From Zobellia russellii (GTDB lineage: Bacteria > Bacteroidota > Bacteroidia > Flavobacteriales > Flavobacteriaceae): DNA of 64,000 bases. How positions within the stretch are numbered: position 1 is the stretch's first letter; each line of letters opens with the position of its first letter. This document shows positions 48,061 to 56,992 of the stretch, piece after piece. The notes beneath the pieces are model-generated. The model was not told the DNA's origin. It saw nothing but the letters and a program-made list of their open reading frames with translations, and did not search any database. The DNA lies in assembly GCF_018728565.1 (NCBI RefSeq), contig NZ_JACSOI010000001.1, forward strand, positions 1,178,001-1,242,000. Direction: 5' to 3'. Made by a program: the position numbers and the translations under genes.

Positions 48061-49548
48061 ATGCGATTTCTATATTACTTGTTGCTCGTAGTGGCTTGTT
48101 CCTGTATAGGGGGCAAGCATACAGATACGGTTCGGAAAACATATGGCAGTATTCCTGTACCGCCTCCAGAATCTACTATTTCCTTGACGTATGATGGCGG
48201 GAATACGTATTGGGCCCTTACCTCAAGCAAAGGCAGCAAGGGAAATACGCTTAGGGTACTCCCGGCGGGAAAGAAGGTTTGGGAGAAGGAGGCTTTAAGC
48301 CGTGCTCCGTCAGGACGTTGGCATACGGTACTGGCCGATGAACATGGGATGCTATGGCTGGCGGGCAACAAGAGCTTGTTGTATTGTGACCTTAGGGATT
48401 TAAGCCAAGGGTGGACCGAATTTACGGGCTTGGCCGAAGGCGATATTATGGACCTGGCCATAGGGAGCAATGGTTCTGCCTTAGTGGGACTGAACTCTGG
48501 GAACCTTATTGAGGTCGATTTGGAGAAAACCACAAAGGACGGAGCTAGTTCCTATCTCCCTAGTTCAAAAGTACACCGAATACCAAAAGGACTAAAATCG
48601 TTGAGCCTCGATGAACGGGGTGATGTGATTTGTGTAAGCTCGGAAGGCAGCCTTAGCGTAGATTTGGGAGTTTCATGGATGGAAAACTGGGAGATGGTCG
48701 CCCGTATGCCCGGGAGTAACCACGACCTAAGAGGTGATGTGCTAGACCATAGGTTTTATATGGCGGGAGGGCTCACGGCCGAGTATGGCTATCCTATGGG
48801 CAGCCATGCGTATTCCAAGCTTTTTGCCTTCGGTCCCGATACAAATAATTGGGAGGTCACCGCTGACCTTGGGGTTCCAAGAATATACTGTGCCACCGGC
48901 ACCCTAAACGGACAGCTTTGGGTAGCGGGGGGCGACCTACTGCCCATAAAAGGGGAAAGGCATACGACCCGTATGGTCCAAAAAGTAGACCCCAAAAGCG
49001 GAACTGTAGAAACAGCGCCCTCCTTAAATAGCGCTCTCTCCGCGCCCTTGGCCTTTAATTCTAGGGGAAGGCTCTATGTTATGGGATATACCAATTGGTT
49101 AGGGGATGCCCAAGCGCCCTTATATGTAACCAGTATAGGTGAAGGGGAAACCCAATGGCGTACCGAACCGACAGGACCGGAAGGAAAAGGAGCTATTTAC
49201 GGATGTAAGTATAAAGACCAAATTTGTATCGTGGTAGCCAACATGTATCTGGCCCTCTTTGATCCCATTATGAATCAGTGGACCACTATAGAAATGCCCC
49301 TAAAAGTACGCTCTCCCCAAGTGGCGAGTATAAATGATGAAATTTGGGTGATGGGCGGACGTGATACCGATAATCAGGCCGGTGTACAGATATACAACCT
49401 TAAGAACCAGCAGTGGAAAACGGGGCCTGACCTTCCTCGTGAATTGGCTTGGGGTGTCGGTTTTAATCTAAATGGGCAGCTCTACGTAACAGGTGGGGCA
49501 GCAGGAAAGAGTTATAACAACAGGACTTTTCGCTTGAAAAACAAGTAG
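48061..49548 (+). CDS. Kelch-repeat beta-propeller lipoprotein
   Basis: ATG 48061 (MRFLYYLL), 4 nt after the lyase stop, gives a 495-aa protein with a lipobox near VVACSC (Cys13 or Cys15). From about residue 220 it shows kelch motifs (LNGQLWVAGGD, INDEIWVMGGRD, LNGQLYVTGGA), each a propeller blade; the first half is also beta-rich with WLAGNKS-like blades. Kelch propellers near glycan enzymes include mutarotases and carbohydrate-binding proteins. No catalytic residue set is evident, so function is open. Translational coupling to the lyase suggests joint work on the same substrate. Confidence 0.78.
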   Translation: MRFLYYLLLVVACSCIGGKHTDTVRKTYGSIPVPPPESTISLTYDGGNTYWALTSSKGSKGNTLRVLPAGKKVWEKEALSRAPSGRWHTVLADEHGMLWLAGNKSLLYCDLRDLSQGWTEFTGLAEGDIMDLAIGSNGSALVGLNSGNLIEVDLEKTTKDGASSYLPSSKVHRIPKGLKSLSLDERGDVICVSSEGSLSVDLGVSWMENWEMVARMPGSNHDLRGDVLDHRFYMAGGLTAEYGYPMGSHAYSKLFAFGPDTNNWEVTADLGVPRIYCATGTLNGQLWVAGGDLLPIKGERHTTRMVQKVDPKSGTVETAPSLNSALSAPLAFNSRGRLYVMGYTNWLGDAQAPLYVTSIGEGETQWRTEPTGPEGKGAIYGCKYKDQICIVVANMYLALFDPIMNQWTTIEMPLKVRSPQVASINDEIWVMGGRDTDNQAGVQIYNLKNQQWKTGPDLPRELAWGVGFNLNGQLYVTGGAAGKSYNNRTFRLKNK

Positions 49549-49649
49549 GTTATCGGTTGCCATATCTATAGTTTTATAAAAAGCAACGATTCTAAGAGAA
49601 TAATGGCAAGGACCAACTGCCTCAAGACCAATAAATCAAAGTAAATACT

Positions 49650-51878
49650 ATGAGCATTTTTAAGAAACGTTTTATACTACCGGCCCTGTCCGTTTTAATG
49701 GCAATGGGCAGTAGTTGTAAAAAAGAGTTACGGGATACGGGAAAAATTTATGAAAAACCCCTTATCGTCAGGGATCCTGCCGTTAGGTCCTTGACTCCCG
49801 AAGAAAGTATGGAAACCATGCATTTGCCAGAGGGCTATCGTGTAGAGCTCGTAGCCAGCGAGCCAATGATTCACGAACCAGTGGCCATTGCTTGGGGACC
49901 CAACCAAGAACTCTATGTGGCAGAGATGCTGACCTATATGCAAGATATAGATGGTATCAATGAAAATGAACCATGGAGTAGGATTTCGGTATTGGAAGAC
50001 CTTGATGGCGATGGGGAAATGGACAAGAGTACCGTATTCATTGATAGTTTGATTTTACCAAGGATTCTTTTGCCTTTGGACGATAGGGTCATCGTAGGAC
50101 AAACCTATGACCGTAGCTTATACAGTTACCGCGATACGGATGGGGATAAGAGGGCCGACGAGAAAATACTGATCTTGAAAGATACGGTTCGGGACAACGC
50201 CAATCTAGAACATCAATCCGCCAATATGATGTGGAGTATAGACAATTGGTTGTACGTTTCACGAAATTCGTTTAGATATCGGTTTACCCGAGGTAAGATG
50301 GAGATAGATACCCTCAGGGATGCGCCTGTTGGGCAATGGGGACTTACCGAAGACGAAAATGGACAATTGTTCTATTCGAGTGCAGGGGGGGAAGTACCTG
50401 CCTTAGGATTTCAACAACACCCTACCTATGGTAATTTGGAGATGCCCGGCAAATGGGAGGAAGGATTCGAGAAGGTATGGCCGATTATCGGCACCCCTGA
50501 CGTACAGGGAGGAAATAAACGTCTACGGGAAGATGGTACCTTGAACCACTTTACGGCAAGTTGTGGCCAATCTATATTTTTGGGCGACCAGCTTCCGGCC
50601 TATGGCGATCTCTTTATTCCGGAACCGGTGGGTAGATTGGTGCGCCGTGCCAAAGTAGAACACATAAACGGCAAGACCGTCTTGCGGAATCCTTATGGGG
50701 AAACCGAATTTTTGGCTTCCACCGATGCCAATTTTAGACCGGTAGAATCAAAGACCGGACCTGATGGCTGCCTGTATATCGTCGATATGTATAGGGGAAT
50801 CATACAAGAGGGGAATTGGGTCCGTAAAGGAAGTTTTTTACGTCCCGTGGTGGAAAGAAAGGGCTTTGACAAACATATTGGCAAGGGAAGAATTTATAGA
50901 ATCGTACATGAAAGCGGGAAACCTAGTCGGCCGGAGAAATTGCTGGAGCGAACCAGTGGGGAATTGCTTTCGTATCTCTGTCATCCTAACTCATGGTACA
51001 GAAAAACGGCCCAAAGGTTGTTGGTCCTTCGTAGGGACACTACTGTGGTTGACGAACTCAAGGATAGGGTGCAAGGTGAGGAAGCTTTTTATAAGTCGTG
51101 GTTCAGCGATACGGATTTGGCCCTGGGCCGACTTCATGCCTTGTGGACCTTAGAAGGTATGGATGCCATAGACGAAACCCTCATACTATCGGCTTTAGCC
51201 GATGAAGACGCGAGGGTAAGACGTGCGGCCCTCCGGATTAGCGAACGCTTTCTAGGGGAATCGAACAAAGAAGTCTTTGCCGCGGTAAGTCAACTAAAGA
51301 CTGATTCCGATAAGGAGGTCCTGGTACAGCTCTTGTTGAGCCTTAGGTCAAGTCCGACAGGGGAAGCAAAGGCAATTATGCAACAAGTCGTTTCTGGAAA
51401 TGCTGAAAACGAGGCTCTAACGGTTATTGGCGAAGAAGGCATCAAAGACGTTCCTTTGGAAATAGAAACCTTGAAGAAGAAATACATTTTAGAACGTCCT
51501 GAGCTTAGGAATAGTGTAATTAACGGATATAGTCATTTTAAGACAATTTGCGCGGCTTGCCACGGGCCAAATGGGGAGGGAATTAAGAATACGGCCCCTC
51601 CATTAGTCGGCTCTTCTAGGGTAAAGGGTAGTATTGATGTACCCTTGAAAATTGTCTTGAACGGCCTTACCGGTCCGGTAGATGGTATTAAATATGCAGG
51701 TGTGATGGCAGGAATGAAAGGGAACGATGATCAATGGATCGCCGATGTCTTGACCTATGTAAGGACCGAGCTGAACGATGCCAAGAGAATTACCGAAAGG
51801 GATGTGAAAAGGGTACGCGAAGAGGTAAAAGACCGCGAAGCCTATTGGACCCTTGAGGAGTTAACGGGAGGAAAGTAA
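49650..51878 (+). CDS. PVC-type haem-binding propeller lipoprotein with HEAT repeats and cytochrome c domain
   Basis: The 742-aa lipoprotein (GSSC, Cys23) has a sorbosone-dehydrogenase-like beta-propeller (about 45-420: LPEGYRVELVASEPMIHEPV, ISVLEDLDGDGEMDKSTVF, GPDGCLYIVDMYRG). HEAT-like repeats follow (about 430-600), then a cytochrome c domain with one haem site, C634-A-A-C637-H638. This order defines the membrane-bound dehydrogenase or PVC-type haem-binding family. It may oxidise a sugar and pass electrons to the respiratory chain. Finding it at the end of a lyase operon is unusual. The next gene is convergent, with a terminator between. Confidence 0.85.
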   Translation: MSIFKKRFILPALSVLMAMGSSCKKELRDTGKIYEKPLIVRDPAVRSLTPEESMETMHLPEGYRVELVASEPMIHEPVAIAWGPNQELYVAEMLTYMQDIDGINENEPWSRISVLEDLDGDGEMDKSTVFIDSLILPRILLPLDDRVIVGQTYDRSLYSYRDTDGDKRADEKILILKDTVRDNANLEHQSANMMWSIDNWLYVSRNSFRYRFTRGKMEIDTLRDAPVGQWGLTEDENGQLFYSSAGGEVPALGFQQHPTYGNLEMPGKWEEGFEKVWPIIGTPDVQGGNKRLREDGTLNHFTASCGQSIFLGDQLPAYGDLFIPEPVGRLVRRAKVEHINGKTVLRNPYGETEFLASTDANFRPVESKTGPDGCLYIVDMYRGIIQEGNWVRKGSFLRPVVERKGFDKHIGKGRIYRIVHESGKPSRPEKLLERTSGELLSYLCHPNSWYRKTAQRLLVLRRDTTVVDELKDRVQGEEAFYKSWFSDTDLALGRLHALWTLEGMDAIDETLILSALADEDARVRRAALRISERFLGESNKEVFAAVSQLKTDSDKEVLVQLLLSLRSSPTGEAKAIMQQVVSGNAENEALTVIGEEGIKDVPLEIETLKKKYILERPELRNSVINGYSHFKTICAACHGPNGEGIKNTAPPLVGSSRVKGSIDVPLKIVLNGLTGPVDGIKYAGVMAGMKGNDDQWIADVLTYVRTELNDAKRITERDVKRVREEVKDREAYWTLEELTGGK

Positions 51879-51932
51879 TATTTTTGGAAGTCGGGGATAA
51901 CTCGATTCTTAAGGTTCCAGAAGGAAATAACA

Positions 51933-51963
51933 AAAGGCCATTTTCTAAAAAGAAATGGCCTTT
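51933..51963. terminator. Bidirectional terminator between convergent operons
   Basis: A perfect 11-bp stem, AAAGGCCATTT with AAATGGCCTTT, encloses a 9-nt loop. A-rich and T-rich edges give U-tracts for both the upstream + operon and the - strand GH105 operon. Confidence 0.85.
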
Positions 51964-52023
51964 CTTCACTCAACTAACTAACAAAACTCGATTTTTATAG
52001 AAGGAATGTTGTATTGTTTTTAG

Positions 52024-53226
52024 TCAATACCACATATAGTCTTGATAATCTTTCATTTTATGGATCTCTACTCCGGCCAGCAATACGGCGCCCAAACCAT
52101 GGGGGTCGTTCACGGGACGCGGGCGATTATAGTAATACGATAGGTCTTGCCGTATGTTGAAGCCTTCGCTAATATTGGTAATCTGTCCGTCGGCCATTAT
52201 GTTTTCTGAAATTCCTTTCCATCCATTTATGGCAATGGACGAGTATATTTCGGGAATCCATTTTTCATTGACCGCTTTGGCTACCGCGTAGGTAAACATG
52301 GCGGTACCCGATGTTTCCAAAAAGGAATCGGGTTTGTCAATGAGCTGACGCCACATGCCATTTGCCGTTTGGTACCTAGATATGCCTATGATTTGCTCGA
52401 AAAGGGATTTCCGAACTTCTTCCCAACCAGGGTAATCTTTAGGGATATATTCCAGTAAATCGCATTTGGCAACGATCGACCAGCCATTGGCCCTTCCCCA
52501 ATGTGCGACCCCTTTTTCGCCTATTTGGGTACAGTACGAATGCCAGTATAGCCCTTTGGAATCGTCAAACAGTAATTCGTGGAATCCGAGGGTATTTGTA
52601 ATGGCATCGTCCCAAAACGAAGTATCACCGCTCATTTTTCCCATACGTACTAAAAAGGGAACGCTCATATATACGTCATCGGCCCATACGGTGGTATAGC
52701 CTTTGTAATTTCTGCAAAACACACCGTTTTCCAACCGGTCTTGCTCCGATGAAACCCAGGCTTTTACTTTTTGGAGCCTATCGAGCCAATGGTCGTTCTT
52801 TCGTACCTGATATGCCTCAATGAGACTGCCGTCCATGGCCCCACAATCATCGAGCCTATCGAGCCTAAAAAATTGATGGAAATTGGGGGCATATTGCTCG
52901 GGGTCGAAATCGGCGAATTGTTTTTCAAAAAAATCAAGGTTTTCAAAGATGAAATCAAAATTACGCAGCACATAATCTTCGTATTTTTGGTCTTGAAGAA
53001 GGTGGGCCATTTTGAACAATGCAATATGGGTTACCCCGTTCCAGTATTTCCAGTCTTCGTAACCGCTCTTAAGCCAAACATCCTTGGTGGGAGCCACCGT
53101 TTTTAGATCGTCTAGGGTTTCTCCCGAAGCCTTGTCAATGAACTGATAGGTGGTGTCTTCTAGTATCCTGTCCGCAACGAGCCGTATTAGGCGCTCTACT
53201 TCTTTTTTATCGTGTAAAAAACTCAT
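52024..53226 (-). CDS. GH105 unsaturated uronyl hydrolase, cytoplasmic
   Basis: The 400-aa protein has no signal peptide and forms a single alpha/alpha toroid. TVWADDVYMSVPFL places the general acid Asp at D183, equivalent to the Asp of the YteR/GH105 motif. HWGRANGWSIVAKCDLLEYI, FLETSGTAMFTYAVAKAV and a C-terminal DPHGLGAVLLAGVEI are standard family blocks. The enzyme hydrates the 4,5 double bond of unsaturated uronyl ends left by lyases, freeing 4-deoxy-5-keto-uronate. Its gene is 15 nt after kduI on the same strand, which takes the product onward. GH88 is the only close alternative. Confidence 0.93.
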   Translation of the reverse strand: MSFLHDKKEVERLIRLVADRILEDTTYQFIDKASGETLDDLKTVAPTKDVWLKSGYEDWKYWNGVTHIALFKMAHLLQDQKYEDYVLRNFDFIFENLDFFEKQFADFDPEQYAPNFHQFFRLDRLDDCGAMDGSLIEAYQVRKNDHWLDRLQKVKAWVSSEQDRLENGVFCRNYKGYTTVWADDVYMSVPFLVRMGKMSGDTSFWDDAITNTLGFHELLFDDSKGLYWHSYCTQIGEKGVAHWGRANGWSIVAKCDLLEYIPKDYPGWEEVRKSLFEQIIGISRYQTANGMWRQLIDKPDSFLETSGTAMFTYAVAKAVNEKWIPEIYSSIAINGWKGISENIMADGQITNISEGFNIRQDLSYYYNRPRPVNDPHGLGAVLLAGVEIHKMKDYQDYMWY

Positions 53227-53241
53227 TTTTTGGTTTTAGGG

Positions 53242-54075
53242 TTATTGCAGCTGACTGATCGGATAAGGAACTATGGGGTCGTCATCGCCTGCCATTCCCC
53301 ATATAAAACTGTAGGGAGAGGTTCCTGCGGCACAATGGATGCTCCAAGGTGGGGAAATGACCGCTTGCTCATTGGCTACCCATAGTATACGGGTCTCTTG
53401 GGGTTGGCCCATGATGTGCGCCGCAGCCTTTCCTTCGGGAATGTCAAAATAGAAATAGGCTTCCATCCGGAGTTCATGTACGTGGGCGGGCATAGTGTTC
53501 CATGCATTTCCAAGTTCAGGTGAGGTAATCCCCATCATTAATTGACAGGTTTCAACGGTATGGGGAACAATGTGTTGGTATAATTTTCGTTTGTTCGATT
53601 CTTCTGTAGTCCCCAGTTCAAGAACAGGGGCGTCGGCAAATGATATTAGTTTTGAGGGAAGCGCTTTATGGGCGATACAGGCATTCAAATAAAACTTGGC
53701 CGGTTTGCTGGCTTCTTCACTTTCAAAAGATACATCCTTAACGTCACTGCCCAAGTATAGGGCGTCTTTATGTTCAAGTTCATAGATTTGACCGTCGGCG
53801 ATAACCTTGCCCTTCTGGCCAACGTTGATTATTCCCATCTCCTTCTTTTGCAAAAAGTATTCGGTGGCAAAAAAGGGAATGGACTCCAATTGTAACTTTT
53901 CGTGAACTGGCATGGTCCCGCCCATGATGAATCGGTCATAGTGGGAGTAGGTGAGGTTTACTTCGTCTTCGGTAAAGATGTCGTTTACCAAAAAATCCTC
54001 TCTCAATCGTTGGGTGTCATACGTTTTGGCATCGTCGGGATGTGTGGCGTATCGTATTTTAAAATTACTCTTCAT
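53242..54075 (-). CDS. kduI: 5-dehydro-4-deoxy-D-glucuronate isomerase
   Basis: The 277-aa protein matches KduI end to end (HPDDAKTYDTQRLREDFLV, DRFIMGGTMPVHEKLQLE, GQIYELEHKDALYLG). The four metal ligands of the cupin are present: H198, H200 and E205 in MPAHVHELRMEAYFYF, and H247 in WSIHCAAGTS; each is two residues later than in E. coli KduI. It converts 4-deoxy-5-keto-uronate to 3-deoxy-D-glycero-2,5-hexodiulosonate, the KduD substrate. It shares an operon with the GH105 gene (15 nt) and a secreted glycosidase-like gene (141 nt upstream). Confidence 0.97.
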   Translation of the reverse strand: MKSNFKIRYATHPDDAKTYDTQRLREDFLVNDIFTEDEVNLTYSHYDRFIMGGTMPVHEKLQLESIPFFATEYFLQKKEMGIINVGQKGKVIADGQIYELEHKDALYLGSDVKDVSFESEEASKPAKFYLNACIAHKALPSKLISFADAPVLELGTTEESNKRKLYQHIVPHTVETCQLMMGITSPELGNAWNTMPAHVHELRMEAYFYFDIPEGKAAAHIMGQPQETRILWVANEQAVISPPWSIHCAAGTSPYSFIWGMAGDDDPIVPYPISQLQ

Positions 54076-54216
54076 ATGTATAGTTTATTTTATGGGTATC
54101 GATATAATCAAGGCAAATTGCCCAATACTTTCCATATCGCGATATGGAGATGTTCAACAAGATTGGCCGAGGGTTGAAAACGGTGGTGTTTGATCCAATT
54201 TTCAACCGGTGGCGCG

Positions 54217-56505
54217 TTATTTTTTAAAGGTTAATATGATATGTCCTTGCTGAGGTACCGTTACAGGTTTGGCTTTCAGTAGGTAATTGGTTTCCAAGAA
54301 CAATTGTCTTTCCTTAAGGTCTTCTTCCCAAATTTTGACCTTCGCCTCCATTTGGGTCGGGTTTTTTACTTTCACTTTTATGTATTTGGGGGTATCCTTA
54401 AGTATCTCAACGGTGAGATTGTCAAAAGAAATTACTTCAGATTTGGCCGCACAGACATAAATACCTGGGATCTCGGTATAAGTAAGCATCAGTGCCGTCT
54501 CGGCCCAAGTTGAGCCCACGAATATTTCCCCGATACCTTCGTTCCAGTCGGTGGTACTTAAGCGTTCGCTCATCCATCCGTCAGGCGCATCCATTATCTT
54601 TCTTGAAGGAACGGAGAGGCATTGCGGAATGGCATGGGTAATATCGGATAGGAGTTCAGCATAGAAAGGCTTGCCCGTAGAACGGAATAGTTTTAAGAGG
54701 GCCAAGCCGCTATGGGTGCAAATACCGGGCGACCCATGGGTGTTTTGTGTATTGGCCCACACTCCACCGATAGAATGGTTGCCCAACTTGCCAAAGGTAG
54801 ATTCTTCGGGAAAATCGTAATTATAGGCAATGACCCAAGATGAGAATTGCTTGGCGGCTTCCTCGGCAGCGACTTCCCATTGTGGGTCGCCAGAGGCTTC
54901 ATAGAGACTGTAGTAAGACTCTATTAAAGCATAGGTGGACTCGCTATCGAAATTCTGTAAGGCATCGCCCGGACCACCGCATGAAATGCCTTTTTCCGTA
55001 AAATTGCTATAGAAATACTGGCCAATTTCCTTAGCGGTGTCCAAATAGTTCGGGGCCTTGAAATAGTCGGCGGCAAGCACCAGTCCGGCAGGCAATATTC
55101 CGGCAGAGGAAGAGCCGCCTACCTGAATGGTACCGGTTTTGGCGTCTACAAATTGGCCTATTTGCCCATATGTTTGCCATATGTTGACAAAGGCATCGCA
55201 GGCGGTTCGAATTCCCTTCTCCCATTGTGGGTCGATAGGAATTCCCTTGGTCTTCATAAGCTTGAATTGTTCGAGCACAAAAAATATGGCATCGGCACTT
55301 TTTCGGGTCAGTAGCCAATCTTTGGTATGGTATTTACGCTTGTCTCCGCCAAACCAATCCGTGCCTCCTTCACAAAACCCATAAAAAAGTCCCGAGGGAG
55401 AAGTACTGTTGGGAAAGAACCAATCGAAATTTTTGATTACCCGTTCACGTGTGTCCCTCTTTTCCGAAAAGAGCAGGGGGTAGGTCGAAATCATTCCTCC
55501 CGTCCAACCGGTTTGAAAATCCTGCAGGAAGTTTTCACGTAGGCCTACTGAAAAATATCCATGGTCGTCAATGGGTACCCAATTGTCCCTTTTGAACTTT
55601 TTTTCTATGGTTTCAAAGGCATAGGAAAGAGGTATGACATTGTTGTATGCCTTATCGGTATTGAGTTCTTTCCTGACCATGGCAAATTTATCGAACAGGT
55701 CTTGAACGTTCTGGGCCTCAAACGAATAGGATTTAAAGTGGAAGGTAAGGGTATCACCGGCCTTGAAATCGGCCCCACGGTCATTGGAAGGGGCCAGGTT
55801 GTCATTGGCGAAATATTGGTGCTTTTCCCTGACCAGGGGAGAGCTTATCGAAAATTCGGCATGCTCGCGGTTTCTTGATTCTAATATGCCTAGGCCGAAA
55901 TCCCCTAAGGCATTGCCTTGTTCGCTCAATAAAATGTAGCCTTTATTCTGTATGGAATCAAAATAGGAAATGGAAGGCGAGGTGGTAGCCCCGCTTCTGA
56001 GCTGCACTTCCGAAACGCCTTCATATTTGTTGAGGCGCGGAACGTCTGTAATGATAATGGGTACCTCTGGGGCAATGTCCCTGGGGTCCATGAGTTTGGG
56101 CGAATATCGGATTCTTCGGTAATCGTATTTATTCCCGTTATAAAGGGCGCCGGGCATCAGTACATAATTGGAGTCGTGCCAATCGTCGATCTGAAAGACA
56201 AGGCCGATACTACTTTGTGATACTTGACCGGAAACACAACTTAAACTGATCTTAAGGTCAATGGTTCCCGATTCTTTGTCGATTCCTACCGTATCTATTT
56301 TACGTACCCAGCTAGATTCTTGAAAATTGAGCGGGCTGTTTTCGGCTAGGGAAAAGTCTTTTTGGGCGACCCTTTGATTGTATTTCTGATGGTCGTACTG
56401 TTTGAACCGTATTTGTGGAACAACGGTTTCCGTTTGGGAATAACCGTTAAGACTGATGAGGAGCAAAATAAGAATACTAAGAATTCTGATCATGGGTATA
56501 CGCAT
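54217..56505 (-). CDS. Exported glycosidase-like alpha/alpha-toroid protein (762 aa)
   Basis: The protein has a signal peptide ending near NGYSQ, a beta-rich first part (about 60-270), an alpha/alpha toroid (about 300-680; WTGGMISTYPLLF, FCEGGTDWFGGD, NTHGSPGICTHSGLALLKLF) and a small C-terminal sandwich. The layout resembles toroid glycosidases acting on uronic acids, and GH154 beta-glucuronidases are one candidate, but I cannot confirm a family. An alternative start is ATG 56493. It is the first gene of the - strand operon with kduI and GH105, so it probably trims uronate oligosaccharides before import or in the periplasm. Confidence 0.65.
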   Translation of the reverse strand: MRIPMIRILSILILLLISLNGYSQTETVVPQIRFKQYDHQKYNQRVAQKDFSLAENSPLNFQESSWVRKIDTVGIDKESGTIDLKISLSCVSGQVSQSSIGLVFQIDDWHDSNYVLMPGALYNGNKYDYRRIRYSPKLMDPRDIAPEVPIIITDVPRLNKYEGVSEVQLRSGATTSPSISYFDSIQNKGYILLSEQGNALGDFGLGILESRNREHAEFSISSPLVREKHQYFANDNLAPSNDRGADFKAGDTLTFHFKSYSFEAQNVQDLFDKFAMVRKELNTDKAYNNVIPLSYAFETIEKKFKRDNWVPIDDHGYFSVGLRENFLQDFQTGWTGGMISTYPLLFSEKRDTRERVIKNFDWFFPNSTSPSGLFYGFCEGGTDWFGGDKRKYHTKDWLLTRKSADAIFFVLEQFKLMKTKGIPIDPQWEKGIRTACDAFVNIWQTYGQIGQFVDAKTGTIQVGGSSSAGILPAGLVLAADYFKAPNYLDTAKEIGQYFYSNFTEKGISCGGPGDALQNFDSESTYALIESYYSLYEASGDPQWEVAAEEAAKQFSSWVIAYNYDFPEESTFGKLGNHSIGGVWANTQNTHGSPGICTHSGLALLKLFRSTGKPFYAELLSDITHAIPQCLSVPSRKIMDAPDGWMSERLSTTDWNEGIGEIFVGSTWAETALMLTYTEIPGIYVCAAKSEVISFDNLTVEILKDTPKYIKVKVKNPTQMEAKVKIWEEDLKERQLFLETNYLLKAKPVTVPQQGHIILTFKK

Positions 56506-56992
56506 TGGTTTATAAATATGAATAGGAAAGAGCCATCGAAAAAGGGGCGTTCCCTATTTTGGGGCGGCTACTTCTTACAGCAGATCGCTACACTAAAAGG
56601 CTGGCATAAAATTATCGTTTTGCCCGGCATATGTTTAGGGGGAAATGTCTCATATCATGTTTCCGAGGTTGCAGTATGCCGTTTTGTTGACGGTATAATT
56701 GTAGATGTGACGCGGGTTGATATCAATTAGGAAGCTTTCAGGCACACCTGGGCATGTGATTTTTCAATGCTAGGGTGGTTTTTCTAGGAAAACCATAGGT
56801 AGCGGAGCTTTCCAAGGGGGCCAATTTTCGTTGAGACCGTGATTCAATACGCCCTTTTTAAAGGGAAATATGTTTTCTCCGAAGGGTATTGGCTTATCTC
56901 CAATAGCTTCTGCAACATCTCCAAGCCATCACGATCTAGGGATGGTCTTAATTGCATGGAAATTAATGGCGGTTCGCCAAAATAAAAGACAT
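56506..56992. other. 487-bp divergent promoter region
   Basis: This region lies between the - strand glycosidase/kduI/GH105 operon and the + strand symporter/kduD genes and should hold promoters for both. The open frame continuing upstream of 56993 carries no export or membrane signal and is taken as non-coding. No operator was recognised by eye. Confidence 0.4.
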
